Source: an uncultured cyanobacterium (lineage in GTDB: Bacteria; Cyanobacteriota; Cyanobacteriia; PCC-6307; Cyanobiaceae). From it: a DNA stretch of 64,000 bases. The notes under the pieces are model-generated. The model had not been told where the DNA came from. It did no database searches and saw only the letters and a program-made list of their open reading frames with translations. The stretch is from the NCBI GenBank assembly GCA_903871775.1, contig CAIQIA010000002.1, positions 177,629 through 241,628 on the forward strand, in the 5' to 3' direction. Shown piece after piece: positions 9,919-19,275 of this stretch (positions within the stretch are counted from its first letter, which is position 1; each line of letters opens with the position of its first letter). The position numbers and the translations under genes are program-made.

Positions 9919-9924
9919 TACATT
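9919..9924 (+). promoter_or_regulatory. Candidate -10 element for hpf/lrtA
   Basis: TACATT occurs in the short lipB-hpf divergent spacer, 33 bases before the hpf start. No clear -35 box is seen. The assignment is tentative. Confidence 0.2.
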
Positions 9925-9957
9925 GAAATCACCCTCAGGATGCCCGGGAGGTCCCTG

Positions 9958-10518
9958 ATGAAGCTGTTGATCCATGGCCGCAACCTCGAGCTCACCCAGG
10001 CCCTGCGGGATTACACCGAAAGCAAGCTGACGCGGGCCGTCAACCATTTCAACGGTCTGGTGACCGAGGCCGACGTGCACCTGTCGGTGGCACGCAATCC
10101 ACGGGTGCCCCAGCAGACCGCCGAGGTGACGGTGTTCGCCGCGGGCACCGTCATCCGCGCCCAGGAACGCAGCGAGAACCTCTACGCCAGCATCGACCTG
10201 GTGGCCAACAAGCTGGCCCGCCAGCTCAAGCGCTACAAGGACCGCCGCGCCGACCACCACCACGGCCCGGCCGCCGCCGCCGAGGCCGAGCCCAATCTGC
10301 AGGGGGACCTGACCGCAGGCCGCAGCGCCGCCCTGCCGGCCCCGACGGTGCGGCGCAAGTATTTCGCCATGGCGCCCATGGGGCTCGACGACGCCCTGCA
10401 CCAGCTCGAGCTGATCGATCACGACTTCTACGTGTTCCGCGACCGCGACAGCGGCGAGCTGCAGGTGGTGTACCGCCGCAACCACGGTGGATACGGTGTG
10501 ATCCAGCAGCGCGCCTGA
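9958..10518 (+). CDS. hpf: Ribosome hibernation promoting factor, long form (HPF / LrtA)
   Basis: The 186-residue product binds the decoding centre and dimerises idle ribosomes in stress or darkness; in cyanobacteria it is known as LrtA, product of a light-repressed transcript. The N-terminal RaiA-type domain (residues 1-100) starts '[20 protein letters not shown]'. The C-terminal dimerisation domain contains '[19 protein letters not shown]' and '[20 protein letters not shown]'. I chose the ATG at 9958 because gggaggt lies 6 bases upstream; an in-frame ATG at 9940 would add six residues. Confidence 0.92.
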   Translation: MKLLIHGRNLELTQALRDYTESKLTRAVNHFNGLVTEADVHLSVARNPRVPQQTAEVTVFAAGTVIRAQERSENLYASIDLVANKLARQLKRYKDRRADHHHGPAAAAEAEPNLQGDLTAGRSAALPAPTVRRKYFAMAPMGLDDALHQLELIDHDFYVFRDRDSGELQVVYRRNHGGYGVIQQRA

Positions 10519-10522
10519 CCGT

Positions 10523-11206
10523 TTGCCCGATCCCCATTCCGACGCCTCCGACCTGGCGCCGCTCATCGACCACGCCCTGCTCGATCCGCGCCAGGGCAGC
10601 GAGGCCGTGCGCCGCTGCTGCGAGGAGGCGCGCCACCACGGTTTCGCCGGGGTCTGCCTGGCGTCCCGCTGGATGCCCCAGGCCCGCGAGTGGCTCGGGG
10701 GCAAGGGGCCGACCCGGCTGGTGAGCGTCATCGGCTTTCCGTTCGGCGCCGTGGCCGGCCCCCTCAAAAGGGCCGAGGCCGAGTGGGCGGCTGACCACGG
10801 CGCCGAAGAACTCGATGTGGTGCCCGACTTCGCCCTGCTGCTCGACGGCCAGGCCACGGCCCTGCATGACGAGCTGGCGGCGATCGTCGAACTGGGCCTG
10901 CCGGTGAAGCTGATTCTCGAGAGCGCCCAGCTCGAGGCGACGGCCCTCGAGACCCTCGTGGAGGTGGGGCTCGATGCAGGGGTCGCCTTCCTCAAGACCG
11001 GCACCGGCCTGGGCCCGGCCGCCACCCCCGCCGACGTGGCGCGGCTGCGGGAGCTGGCCCGGGGGCGCTGCGCCATCAAGGCCTCCGGCGGCATCCGCGA
11101 CCTCGACGGCGCCCTCGCCCTCGTCGCGGCCGGCGCCAGCCGGCTGGGCACCAGCCGTGGCGGGCTGCTGGTGGAGGCCCAGCGCCGGGCCGGCCGCGGC
11201 AGCTGA
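10523..11206 (+). CDS. deoC: Deoxyribose-phosphate aldolase
   Basis: DeoC splits 2-deoxyribose 5-phosphate into glyceraldehyde 3-phosphate and acetaldehyde. The 227-residue class I aldolase shows 'PVKLILESAQLE', the Schiff-base Lys in 'GVAFLKTGTGLGP', and the second active Lys in 'CAIKASGGIRDLDGA'. The start appears to be TTG at 10523, only 4 bases after the hpf stop. The next gene, recO, begins 4 bases after deoC, so hpf-deoC-recO looks like one transcript. Confidence 0.9.
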   Translation: MPDPHSDASDLAPLIDHALLDPRQGSEAVRRCCEEARHHGFAGVCLASRWMPQAREWLGGKGPTRLVSVIGFPFGAVAGPLKRAEAEWAADHGAEELDVVPDFALLLDGQATALHDELAAIVELGLPVKLILESAQLEATALETLVEVGLDAGVAFLKTGTGLGPAATPADVARLRELARGRCAIKASGGIRDLDGALALVAAGASRLGTSRGGLLVEAQRRAGRGS

Positions 11207-11210
11207 CCCC

Positions 11211-12026
11211 ATGCCCGCGCTGCCCGAACGCCGGCTGGAGGGTCTCTGCCTGCGCAGCCACCCCCTCGGGGAGGCAGACCGGCTGCTGACCCTGCTCACC
11301 CGGGAGGAGGGACTGGTGCGGATGGTGGCCGCGGGGGCCCGACGGCCGCGCAGCAGCCTGGCGGCGGCGGCACCGTTGGTGCTGCTCGAGGTGCAGGTGG
11401 CCCGGGGCCGCAGCCTGGACCGGCTGCGGCAGCTGCGGGTGAGCCACAGCTACACCCGCCTGGGCCAGAGCCTCGAGACCCTGGCGGCGGCCCAGTGGCT
11501 GCTGGAACTCACCCAGCTGCTGCTGCCGGAGGGGGCAGCGCCCCCGGGGCTGCTGGAGCTGCTGCTGCACCGCCTCGGCCAGCTTGAGGAGCTGCTGCAG
11601 GGCGAGCCGGCCCTGGTGCGGCCCGAAGCCCTGGGGCTGGCCGCCCAGGGGGGGGTGCAGCTGCTCAGCCTCGGCGGCTATGCCCTCCCCCTCGAGGCCG
11701 ACGCCGACCGGGGCGACCCCCTGCGCCCGCCCCTCGGCGACCGCGACTGGCGCTGCAGCCTCGATCCGGCCATGGGCTTCCGCATCGGCCGTCGCCCCGG
11801 CGCTGCGCTGGTGCTCACCGCCTCCGAACTGGCCCTGCTGCAGCGGTTGATCCGGCCCCAGCTGCCGCGACGGGCCGATGGCGGGCTGATGGGTCCGGAA
11901 CTGGTATGGCTGAAGCTGCTGGACCTGCTGGAGCTCTGGTGCCGCGAACATCTGGGCCGCCGTCCCCGCTCCCTGGCGCTGCTGAGGCAGGATTGCGGTG
12001 CTGCGGGCGCAACGGAGCCAGGGTGA
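11211..12026 (+). CDS. recO: DNA repair protein RecO
   Basis: RecO helps load RecA at single-stranded gaps, together with RecR and RecF. The 271-residue product starts with an OB-fold: 'RLEGLCLRSHPLGEADRLLT', then 'GLVRMVAAGARRPRSSL' and 'LLEVQVARGRSLDRL'. A helical C-terminal domain follows. The four-cysteine zinc site of some RecO proteins is not complete here; only scattered Cys are present. The stop overlaps the start of the downstream MFS gene (GTGA), suggesting translational coupling. Confidence 0.88.
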   Translation: MPALPERRLEGLCLRSHPLGEADRLLTLLTREEGLVRMVAAGARRPRSSLAAAAPLVLLEVQVARGRSLDRLRQLRVSHSYTRLGQSLETLAAAQWLLELTQLLLPEGAAPPGLLELLLHRLGQLEELLQGEPALVRPEALGLAAQGGVQLLSLGGYALPLEADADRGDPLRPPLGDRDWRCSLDPAMGFRIGRRPGAALVLTASELALLQRLIRPQLPRRADGGLMGPELVWLKLLDLLELWCREHLGRRPRSLALLRQDCGAAGATEPG

Positions 12027-13408
12027 GCGACGGCACGGGGAACGACGCGACGCAGCCATCCGGCGGATTGCAGGCCGTGCTGGCCCTGCCCCAGTTCAGA
12101 CGGCTCTGGCTGGGACAAGTGTTCTCCCAGCTGGCCGACAAGTTCTACATCGTGCTGATGGTGTTCCTGATCGCCCAGACCTGGGCGGGCAGCACCACCG
12201 TCGAGCACGGACCCCTGGCCGATGCGGCCGAACTGATCCGCCAGCGGGGGATGGGCGGCGAGACCTTCGAGGCCAGCGGCGGCAACGAGGCGCAACTCAT
12301 CACCCTGCTGGCCACCGGTATCTACGTGGCCAACACCCTGCCGGCGATGGTCCTGGGCAGCGTCGCCGGGGTCTGGGCCGACCGCTGGCCGAAACGGGCC
12401 GTGATGGTGGCCTCCAACGCCCTGCGGGCCCTGCTGGCCCTGGCGGTGCCGCTGATGCTGCTGCCGGGTCCTGTGGTGCTGGGCATCAGCTGGGGGTACT
12501 GGGGGCTGCTGCTGATCACCCTGCTGGAGTCGTGCCTGACCCAGTTCTTCGCACCGGCAGAGCAGGCCACGATTCCACTGCTGGTCGATCGCCCGCTGCT
12601 GCTGCCGGCCAACTCGCTCTACACCACCACCACCATGGCGGCGACGATCGTCGGCTACGCCATCGGTGAGCCCGTGCTGCAGCTGCTGCGGGCCGCCCTG
12701 CTGCAGATCGGTGTGCGCGGGGGGCACTTTCTGCTGGTGCCCCTCTTCTATGGCCTGGCGGCCCTGGTGCTGCTGTTCGTGACCCCGGCCGAACGGCCCC
12801 TCGACGGGGGCGGCCGCAGTGTCTGGGGGGACCTGCAGGAGGGGCTGCGGTTCCTGCAGGAGCAGGGCAGCGTGCGTGGGGCCGTGCTGCATCTGGTGCT
12901 GCTCTACAGCCTGCTGGCGGCGCTGTACGTGCTCTCGATCGGCATGGCCTCGAGGGTGCAGGGGCTGGGGCCCACCCGGTTCGGGATCTTGCTGGCCCTC
13001 AGCGGCCTGGGGCTGGCGGTGGGCGGCCTGCTGGTGGCGCAGCTGGGCCATCGCTTCAGCCGCCGGCTGCTGGCCACCGCCGGCCTGGGGGGCATCGGCT
13101 TCTCGCTGGTGGGCCTGGCCCAGCTGCGGCCCGCCCTCACGCCGACCCTGATCCTGTGTGTGGTTCTGGGGCTGGGGGCCGCCTGCCTCGGCATCCCCGC
13201 CCAGACGACGATCCAGGAGGACACGCCCGAGCACCTGCGCGGGAAGGTGTTCGGCCTGCAGAACAACCTGGTCAACATCGCCCTCAGCCTCCCGCTGGTG
13301 CTGGCCGGCACCCTGGTCAGCAGTGTTGGGCTGCGGCCGGTGCTGCTGATGCTCGCCCTGGTGGTGCTGGCCGGCATCGCCCTCGAACTGCCCTGGGGGC
13401 GCCGCTGA
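12023..13408 (+). CDS. Major facilitator superfamily transporter
   Basis: A 461-residue integral membrane protein with about eleven or twelve hydrophobic helices. Its N-terminus 'FRRLWLGQVFSQLADKFYIV' is the MFS opening pattern, followed by the cytoplasmic loop 2 motif region 'GSVAGVWADRWPKRAVMVAS'. A large insert with polar residues ('SSTTVEHGPLADAAELI'-like, residues 45-85) separates helices 1 and 2. C-terminal text such as 'QEDTPEHLRGKVFGLQN' fits the enterobactin-exporter-like MFS group. The substrate is not known. The GTG start overlaps the recO stop. Confidence 0.8.
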   Translation: MSDGTGNDATQPSGGLQAVLALPQFRRLWLGQVFSQLADKFYIVLMVFLIAQTWAGSTTVEHGPLADAAELIRQRGMGGETFEASGGNEAQLITLLATGIYVANTLPAMVLGSVAGVWADRWPKRAVMVASNALRALLALAVPLMLLPGPVVLGISWGYWGLLLITLLESCLTQFFAPAEQATIPLLVDRPLLLPANSLYTTTTMAATIVGYAIGEPVLQLLRAALLQIGVRGGHFLLVPLFYGLAALVLLFVTPAERPLDGGGRSVWGDLQEGLRFLQEQGSVRGAVLHLVLLYSLLAALYVLSIGMASRVQGLGPTRFGILLALSGLGLAVGGLLVAQLGHRFSRRLLATAGLGGIGFSLVGLAQLRPALTPTLILCVVLGLGAACLGIPAQTTIQEDTPEHLRGKVFGLQNNLVNIALSLPLVLAGTLVSSVGLRPVLLMLALVVLAGIALELPWGRR

Positions 13409-13443
13409 TCCGCCGCAGGGGCGGCCTGGCCCGGCGGCACTGC

Positions 13444-13449
13444 TAATTT
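13444..13449 (+). promoter_or_regulatory. Candidate -10 element before the glycosyltransferase
   Basis: TAATTT is the only AT-rich hexamer in the 67-base spacer, 26 bases upstream of the ATG. No -35 element is convincing. Confidence 0.2.
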
Positions 13450-13475
13450 TCTGCTCTGGACGGACCAACCGGCCG

Positions 13476-14642
13476 ATGCGGATCGCCTGGCTCGGCAAGA
13501 AGTCGCCCTTCTGCGGCAATGTCAGCTATGGCCTGGCGATCACCGATGCCCTGCGGCAGCGCGGCTACGACATCAGCTTCATCCACTTCGACACACCGAC
13601 GGCCCCGAACCTCGGCCGGTACGGCCGCAGTGAAATCCGCGACGCCGACCTGGTCACGCCGGACTCCGAGGTGGCCCTGCCCTATCTGGTCAAATCGCAG
13701 GTTTACACCATTCCCTCACCGGGGGCCCAGCGGGAACTGCGCGAGTCGCTCGAACGGCTGGCGCCTGATCTGGTGCACGCCAGCCTGACGCTCTCGCCGC
13801 TTGATTTCCGCCTGCCCGAGCTCTGCCAGCAGCTGGGGGTGCCGCTGGTGGCCACGTTCCATCCGGCCTTCGACGCGGGCCTGCGCAACATCACCGCGGG
13901 GGGGCAGCAGCTCACCTACCAGCTCTACGCGCCCTCCCTCGCGCGCTACGACCGGGTGATCGTGTTCTCGGCCCTGCAGGCCGAGGTGCTGGCCCGGCTC
14001 GGTGTGCGCGAAGACCGGCTCGCGGTCATCCCCAACGGCGTCGACCCCGACCTGTGGCGACCGGGACCGTCGCCTCTGGCGGAGCAGTTCGGCGGTCGGC
14101 GGGTGTTTCTGTACCTCGGACGCCTGGCGACCGAGAAGAACGTCGAGGCGCTGCTGCGGGCCTGGCGGCTGGTGCAGCCCCGGGGCTGCGTGCTGGTGCT
14201 GGTGGGCGACGGCCCCCTGCGGGCGACGCTGCAGGCCGCCTATGGAGGCGACGACGTGGTCTGGTGGGGCTACGAGCCCGACGTGCAGCGGCGGGTGGCG
14301 TTGCTGCAGGCCGCCGAGGTGTTTCTGCTCCCCTCGCTGGTGGAGGGCCTCTCGCTGGCCCTGCTGGAGGCCATGGCCAGCGGTGCGGCCTGCGTCGCCA
14401 CCGATGCGGGGGCCGACGGCGAAGTGCTTGCCGACGGAGCCGGGATCGTGATCAGCACCCAGGGGGTCACCACCCAGCTGCGAACGCTGCTGCCGGTGCT
14501 GCGGGACCAGCCTCTGCTCACCGCCGAACTGGGTCGCCGCGCCCGCCGGCGGGTCCTGGAGCAGTACACCCTCACCGCCAACCTCGACCGGCTCGAGCGG
14601 CTCTATGCCGAGCTGGTTCCCCTGCATCGCCAGGCGGCCTGA
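13476..14642 (+). CDS. GT4-family glycosyltransferase, DgdA-like
   Basis: A 388-residue GT-B fold glycosyltransferase. The N-terminus 'MRIAWLGKKSPFCGNVSYGL' and the segments 'VYTIPSPGAQRELRESLERL' and 'PDLVHASLTLSPLDFRLPEL' are what I remember of the cyanobacterial digalactosyldiacylglycerol synthase DgdA, but I cannot verify this by alignment. The sugar-nucleotide site is the usual GT4 signature: 'LYLGRLATEKNVEALLRAW', 'LVLVGDGPLRATL', and the acidic motif 'LPSLVEGLSLALLEAMASG'. If DgdA, it adds the second galactose to thylakoid galactolipid. No membrane helix is obvious, so it would be a peripheral membrane enzyme. Confidence 0.7.
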   Translation: MRIAWLGKKSPFCGNVSYGLAITDALRQRGYDISFIHFDTPTAPNLGRYGRSEIRDADLVTPDSEVALPYLVKSQVYTIPSPGAQRELRESLERLAPDLVHASLTLSPLDFRLPELCQQLGVPLVATFHPAFDAGLRNITAGGQQLTYQLYAPSLARYDRVIVFSALQAEVLARLGVREDRLAVIPNGVDPDLWRPGPSPLAEQFGGRRVFLYLGRLATEKNVEALLRAWRLVQPRGCVLVLVGDGPLRATLQAAYGGDDVVWWGYEPDVQRRVALLQAAEVFLLPSLVEGLSLALLEAMASGAACVATDAGADGEVLADGAGIVISTQGVTTQLRTLLPVLRDQPLLTAELGRRARRRVLEQYTLTANLDRLERLYAELVPLHRQAA

Positions 14643-14646
14643 GGGT

Positions 14647-15597
14647 TCACTGCAGCCGCCAGGCCAGCAGGGCCACCAGCAGGTAGAGCCCCACACTGCC
14701 CAGCTGCAGCCTCAGATCCCAGCGGTCGAGCCGCCGCAGCAACGCCGGCCGGTCGGCCTCGGCCACCGCGAGGATGCGGTTGCCCGCGTGCATGAAGTGG
14801 ATGAAGAACACCAGGGTCACCAGGTACGACAGGGTGTAGAGCCAGTCCATGGCCGTGAGGTAGGGCAGGCTGGGCAGCACCTCGCGGTACGCCTGCTGCA
14901 GAAAGACGACCGTGAGCATCACCACCGGCGGGATGGTGAGCCGTTCGCTCACCAGGCTGCTGCTGAGGTTGGGGGTCAGCAGCATCAGCAGCATCACGAT
15001 CGCCAGGGGCAGGATCCAGCGCATCAGCGCGGCCCCGGGGCTCGCCCGGTACGCAATCAGGAACTCCAGCCTCTGGTCGACCCGCCGGAAGGTCCACCCC
15101 TGCAGCTGGTAACCGTTCAGACCACCCCAGGCCCCCACCCCACCGTGCCCCGGTCGCAGGTCCACCGCCTGCCCCGGCCGGGGTTGCACGATCACGGGCA
15201 GCAGCAGGCGCCCGAAGGGAAAGGCCCCGAAATTGATCTGATCAGAATAGAAACTTCCCTGGACGCTGTAGCCCCGACGCAGCCGTCCATCCCTTTGCAG
15301 TTCGGGCGCCGTCGGCAGGGGCTCGATGCGTGAGTTCCAGGGTTGGATCAGGTTGGCGAACTCGACCGGCGCCGGGCCAGACCCGTCAGCGCCACGGGCG
15401 GAGGTCAGCCAGACCGTGGCTTCGACGTTGAAGGTCTTGTCGCGGGTCGAAAAGTTGTGGATGTTCCGGATCTGGATGTCGACGCTGACCGTTGGGTCGG
15501 CGGCGCAGGCCCTCCCCGGGGCCAGCCCCAGGGTCATCGCCAGCACGACGATCAGCATGCCGACCACGGCCGGCAGGGGGCGACCAGGGCTGCTCAC
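14647..15597 (-). CDS. Prokaryotic pentameric ligand-gated ion channel homologue (Cys-loop receptor superfamily)
   Basis: The 316-residue product has a signal peptide (ending near 'RACAADP'), an extracellular beta-rich domain of about 175 residues, and four helices. The beta domain holds '[20 protein letters not shown]', matching the position of the conserved FPxD/FPF loop of the family but without the disulfide Cys pair, as in GLIC. M1 is '[20 protein letters not shown]'. M2 is '[20 protein letters not shown]', ending '[11 protein letters not shown]', close to the GLIC 'LPKTPYMT' turn. M3 and a C-terminal M4 follow. Such channels open to protons or small ligands. The GTG start overlaps the pyrF stop. 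No ligand can be named. Confidence 0.8.
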   Translation of the reverse strand: MSSPGRPLPAVVGMLIVVLAMTLGLAPGRACAADPTVSVDIQIRNIHNFSTRDKTFNVEATVWLTSARGADGSGPAPVEFANLIQPWNSRIEPLPTAPELQRDGRLRRGYSVQGSFYSDQINFGAFPFGRLLLPVIVQPRPGQAVDLRPGHGGVGAWGGLNGYQLQGWTFRRVDQRLEFLIAYRASPGAALMRWILPLAIVMLLMLLTPNLSSSLVSERLTIPPVVMLTVVFLQQAYREVLPSLPYLTAMDWLYTLSYLVTLVFFIHFMHAGNRILAVAEADRPALLRRLDRWDLRLQLGSVGLYLLVALLAWRLQ

Positions 15598-16307
15598 AGG
15601 GCGTTCAGGCAGGCGGTGAAGGCGGCGGCCGGATCGGCAGCGGTGGTGATCGGCCGGCCGATCACCAGACGGCTGGCCCCGGCGGCGATGGCCTCGGCAG
15701 GGCTCAGCACCCGCGCCTGGTCTCCGGGGCTGGCCCCCACCGGGCGGATGCCAGGGGTGACGAGCTGAAAGGGTTCGGGATGCCGGAGCCGCAGGTCGGC
15801 CACCTCCAGGGGTGAGCAGACACAGCCCCCCACACCGGCGGCGGCAGCCAGGTCGGCCAGGCGCTGGGCGTGGGCTTCCAGCGGTTCGGCTGGGGCCAGT
15901 TCCGCGGCCAGCCGCTGCGGATCCCAGCTGGTCAGCACCGTCACCGCCAGCAGGGTGGGCGCCGGCAGGTCGGCGGCCGCAGCCCCCTCAGCGGCGGCCG
16001 CCTGGGCCTGCCGCAGGGCCTCCAGGCCGGCGGCGGCATGCACAGTCATCAGTTCGGCTCCGAGGGCCGCACCGCGGCGGCAGGCACCGGCCATCGTCGC
16101 CGGAATGTCGTGGAACTTGAGATCGAGAAACACCCGCAGACCCTGCTGGCGCAACCGGGCCACCACCGACGGCCCGCCGGCGAGGAACAGCTCGAGCCCC
16201 ACCTTCACCCAGCGCAGACCCGGCAGACCGGCGGCCAGGGCCACGGCCTGTTCAGGACCCATGCCGTCGAGGGCGACGATGATCCGGTCGGCGGGGGAGG
16301 GATCCAC
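15594..16307 (-). CDS. pyrF: Orotidine 5'-phosphate decarboxylase
   Basis: PyrF makes UMP from OMP in pyrimidine synthesis. The 237-residue TIM-barrel protein starts '[20 protein letters not shown]', carries the catalytic Asp-Lys array in '[20 protein letters not shown]', and ends with '[20 protein letters not shown]' and '[15 protein letters not shown]'. Length and motifs are normal. Its last bases overlap the start of the ion-channel gene by 4, and tyrS precedes it on the same strand. Confidence 0.94.
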   Translation of the reverse strand: MDPSPADRIIVALDGMGPEQAVALAAGLPGLRWVKVGLELFLAGGPSVVARLRQQGLRVFLDLKFHDIPATMAGACRRGAALGAELMTVHAAAGLEALRQAQAAAAEGAAAADLPAPTLLAVTVLTSWDPQRLAAELAPAEPLEAHAQRLADLAAAAGVGGCVCSPLEVADLRLRHPEPFQLVTPGIRPVGASPGDQARVLSPAEAIAAGASRLVIGRPITTAADPAAAFTACLNAL

Positions 16308-16329
16308 AGCGGCGCACGGCTGACTCGCC

Positions 16330-17613
16330 TCAGCCTGCCACCAGCCGCCGGAAGGTCTTCTTGCCCAGCTGCAGCACCTTCCCCTCCAGTTCCGCCGCGC
16401 TGGCGAACATCTGGTTGGGGTCGCTCAGCTTTTCCCCGTCCAGCCGAACGCCACCCTCCTGGATCCGGCGTTTGGCCTCACTGCTGGTGACACCGATCCC
16501 GACAGCTCCGATCAGATAGAAGGCCCTGGCCGGAAAGTTCACGGCCGCCAGGGAGGCTTCGGGCACCTCGGCGTCGGCCGCCCCACTGCCGCCGGCACCA
16601 CCCACCAGCCGGGCGGCGTCGGCCTGGGCCTGACTGGCCGCCTCGGGCCCATGGCGCTGGCGGGTGATCTCGAGGGCCATGGCCCGCTGGCGCTCCCGGG
16701 GATCGGCAGGGAGGTCGGCCAGATCGAGATCGGTGAGCAGGGTCAGGTAGTCATCCACCACCGCATCGGGGACCTTCTCGAGCTTGGAATACATCGACAG
16801 AGGATCCTCCTCGAGGCCGACGATGTTGCCCAGGCTCTTGCTCATCTTCTGGACGCCGTCGAGGCCCGGCAGGATCGGCAGCAGCAGACCGAACTGGGGC
16901 CGCTGGCCGGCGTGCCGCTGCAGATCGCGGCCCATGGCCACGTTGAACTTCTGGTCGGTGCCCCCCAGCTCGACGTCGGCCTGCACCGCCACCGAGTCGT
17001 AGCCCTGCAGCAGGGGGTAGAGAAACTCATGCAGGCTGATCGGTGTGCCCGAGCCGTAGCGGCGACCGAAGTCCTCCTTGGCCAGCATCTGCCCCACGGT
17101 GCTGGTGGCCAGCAGATCGATCACCATCGCCAGGTCGAGGCTGGCGAGCCATTCGCTGTTGCGACGCACCTCCAGCCGGCCGGGGGTGCTGAAGTCGAGC
17201 AGCGACCGCTGGGGATCCTGGCCCTGGCCCAGCTGACGCAGGTAGGTGGCGGCGTTGGCGTCGACCATCGCTGCGTCGAGCTGCACCCGGGTGCTGCTCT
17301 TGCCCGTCGGATCACCGATGCGGGCGGTGAAGTCACCGATGATCAGCACCGCCGTGTGGCCGGCATCCTGAAAGGCCCGCAGCTTGCGGAACAGCAGGCT
17401 GTGGCCCAGGTGAATCTCGGCCCCGGTGGGGTCGATGCCGAGCTTGATGCGCAGGGGCCGGGAGGCGATCGCGGCTTCCGCCAGACGGTCGGCGAGCCGC
17501 TGGTCAGGGTCCGCCGCGGCGGCGGCCGGGAAGAGGTCGGCCAGGCCCCGACTCAGCCAGGCGGGCAGGGCCTCGCTGAAGGTCCCAGGTGTCATCGACC
17601 GATCGGGCGGCAC
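16330..17613 (-). CDS. tyrS: Tyrosyl-tRNA synthetase
   Basis: This class I synthetase charges tRNA-Tyr. The 427-residue protein has the HIGH-type motif in '[16 protein letters not shown]', '[15 protein letters not shown]', the tyrosine-site region '[18 protein letters not shown]', the KMSKS loop '[14 protein letters not shown]', and a C-terminal S4 RNA-binding domain ('[15 protein letters not shown]'). It is the TyrRZ-like form with the sequence 'GTDQKFN'. Met7 is an alternative start. Confidence 0.93.
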   Translation of the reverse strand: MPPDRSMTPGTFSEALPAWLSRGLADLFPAAAAADPDQRLADRLAEAAIASRPLRIKLGIDPTGAEIHLGHSLLFRKLRAFQDAGHTAVLIIGDFTARIGDPTGKSSTRVQLDAAMVDANAATYLRQLGQGQDPQRSLLDFSTPGRLEVRRNSEWLASLDLAMVIDLLATSTVGQMLAKEDFGRRYGSGTPISLHEFLYPLLQGYDSVAVQADVELGGTDQKFNVAMGRDLQRHAGQRPQFGLLLPILPGLDGVQKMSKSLGNIVGLEEDPLSMYSKLEKVPDAVVDDYLTLLTDLDLADLPADPRERQRAMALEITRQRHGPEAASQAQADAARLVGGAGGSGAADAEVPEASLAAVNFPARAFYLIGAVGIGVTSSEAKRRIQEGGVRLDGEKLSDPNQMFASAAELEGKVLQLGKKTFRRLVAG

Positions 17614-17647
17614 AGCGGTGGATCGTAGGCACAGGCCCGGGCCACCC

Positions 17648-17971
17648 TCAGCCGGCGGTCTCGAGCTGCTGCTTCATCCGTTCCAGGGTCTGCTGCATCT
17701 GCTGGAACATCTGTTCCGGGGTGATGCCGAACTGGCTGAGCTGCGTGCGCAGCTGCTCAACGGTCAGTTTGGCCTGGAAATCTTCAGACAGTTCGAACCG
17801 CTTCATGAAGACGCGGTAGCGATCCATCAGCTCTTCCATGCGCTCGATGAAGAGCTTCTTGCCCTCGCGATCAAACTTGCCGTAATCACCGCCAAGTTGC
17901 ATCAGCGACTGGTAATCGCCGAACAGCCGTTTGGCCTCATCCTGAACAATGTCCGACTCGAAGAAGCTCAT
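17648..17971 (-). CDS. DUF1825-family protein
   Basis: A 107-residue highly charged helical protein starting '[20 protein letters not shown]', which I recognise as the cyanobacterial DUF1825 family. The function is unknown. Length and end ('[15 protein letters not shown]') are typical. It shows no signal peptide and no metal motif. It is next to tyrS on the same strand and divergent from the HhH gene. Confidence 0.85.
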   Translation of the reverse strand: MSFFESDIVQDEAKRLFGDYQSLMQLGGDYGKFDREGKKLFIERMEELMDRYRVFMKRFELSEDFQAKLTVEQLRTQLSQFGITPEQMFQQMQQTLERMKQQLETAG

Positions 17972-18020
17972 CGCGGCAGAGCTGGCCCATTCATTGTGGA
18001 GCTGCCGTCCAGCCCGCGAG

Positions 18021-18040
18021 GGGCGGATGTCCGTCCGCCC
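18021..18040. repeat. 7-bp GC-rich stem-loop in the DUF1825 / HhH divergent spacer
   Basis: gggcgga and tccgccc pair around a six-base loop. It lies in the shared upstream region of two divergent genes, so it is not an obvious terminator and could be part of a leader or regulator site. Confidence 0.4.
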
Positions 18041-18096
18041 TTGCGATGGAGCGGCGGTTCGTCACACTGGGGTCTGCCGTCACCCAGCCGTTGCCG

Positions 18097-18633
18097 ATGG
18101 CCCCTCGCCACTGGCTCGATCCCCTGGCCCGGCGGGTGCTGCGCCTCCTCGACGGGCCGCCCCCGCCGGGGCCGACCCCCTGGCAGATCGACGTCAACCG
18201 GGCCAGCCGCGCCGACTGGCTGCGCCTTCCGGGCTGCCGTGAAGACCAGGTGGATCTGCTGCAGCGGCTGCAGCAGGGTGGGGTGCAGCTCAGCGGCCCG
18301 GATGATCTGGCCCAGCTGCTTGACCTGCCGCAGGGGCAGCTGCAGCGCTGGCGCCCCCACCTGCTGTTCCGCTGGTACAGCGAACCGCCCGCCCCGGCCC
18401 CAGCGCCCGTTGACCTGAACCGGGCCGGAGCCGCGGCCCTCGACGGCCTGGGCCTGTTCACACCCGAGCGCCGCGCCCGGCTGCTGCGGGAACGGGCCCG
18501 GCGTCCGTTCGGCGATCTGGCTGACCTGCAGCACCGCCTGGGCCTTCCTCCCACCGTGGTGGAGGCTCTGATCGGCCGCGTTGTGTTTGGCAGCGGGGCG
18601 GCGGGCCCGGTGCTGCCCCGCCACCGCCCCTGA
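18097..18633 (+). CDS. Helix-hairpin-helix protein, ComEA-like
   Basis: The protein has two helix-hairpin-helix segments. The first, 'IDVNRASRADWLRLPGC', and the second, 'VDLNRAGAAALDGLGLF', both open with the ComEA-type 'DxNxA' turn, and the second ends in 'RRPFGDLADLQHRLGL'. HhH motifs bind DNA backbone without sequence preference. There is no signal peptide or membrane helix, unlike true ComEA, so a cytoplasmic role is more likely. I prefer Met at 18097 (178 residues); an upstream ATG at 18046 adds 17 residues without family features. The GIY-YIG gene follows 9 bases later. Confidence 0.75.
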   Translation: MAPRHWLDPLARRVLRLLDGPPPPGPTPWQIDVNRASRADWLRLPGCREDQVDLLQRLQQGGVQLSGPDDLAQLLDLPQGQLQRWRPHLLFRWYSEPPAPAPAPVDLNRAGAAALDGLGLFTPERRARLLRERARRPFGDLADLQHRLGLPPTVVEALIGRVVFGSGAAGPVLPRHRP

Positions 18634-18642
18634 AGGCCGACG

Positions 18643-19224
18643 ATGCGCCAGGGCGAACTGTTCCCGTCGGTGCGCTCGACGGCCCCGCTGCCGGACTGGC
18701 GCCCGGGGGAGGCGGCACTGCAGGACTGGCGCGAGCGGGTGGCGGCCTTCCAGCACAACCGGCGCCGCGGCCAGGCCGCTGACCAGGCCTGCCTGCCGCT
18801 GTTCGGGCCCCCGGGGCCGCCCACCGGCCCGGGGGAGGTGCCCGATCCCCTGCTGCTGGCGCCCCTGGCGCTGCAGTTCTGGCGCTGGCCGGTGCCGGCC
18901 CACAGCGGCCCCGCCCTCTACTTCGTGCTCGACCACGGCCTGGGCGACGACCGTCCGCTGCTGCTGTACGTGGGGGAGACGGCCCATGCCGACCGGCGCT
19001 GGAAGGGCGACCACGACTGCAAGGCCTACCTGGCCGACTACGGCGAAACCCTCAGCCGCGGCAGCGCGCCGGCCCGTCTCAGCATCCGCTTCTGGTGCGA
19101 TGCCCCGCCGGAGGTCCGCCGCCGGCGGCAGCTGGAACAGCAACAGATCGGCCATTGGCAGCCCCCGTTCAACAAGGAATGCCGGGAGCGCTGGCAGACG
19201 CCCTTCCAGAAGCCGCTCGATTGA
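18643..19224 (+). CDS. GIY-YIG-type nuclease-like protein
   Basis: A 193-residue protein with an unrecognised N-terminal 85 residues and a C-terminal domain that reads as a variant GIY-YIG fold: 'ALYFVLDHG' in place of the first tripeptide strand and 'LLLYVGETAHADRRWKGDHD' for YIG and its following Arg region. 'RRQLEQQQIGHWQPPFNKEC' supplies the usual late Glu and the 'PPFN' turn. It may cut or bind branched DNA. With the HhH gene directly upstream, the pair may act together on DNA. This is an inference from position only. Confidence 0.7.
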   Translation: MRQGELFPSVRSTAPLPDWRPGEAALQDWRERVAAFQHNRRRGQAADQACLPLFGPPGPPTGPGEVPDPLLLAPLALQFWRWPVPAHSGPALYFVLDHGLGDDRPLLLYVGETAHADRRWKGDHDCKAYLADYGETLSRGSAPARLSIRFWCDAPPEVRRRRQLEQQQIGHWQPPFNKECRERWQTPFQKPLD

Positions 19225-19275
19225 GCGCCGCCCAGGGTTCCGACCGGTACGATCGCGCCAGCCCCCGGCCGGACC

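Noticed and set aside
11678..13519. 613-residue open frame antisense to recO and the MFS gene
   Set aside because: Gln/His/Gly-rich and without a family; the plus strand holds two clear genes.
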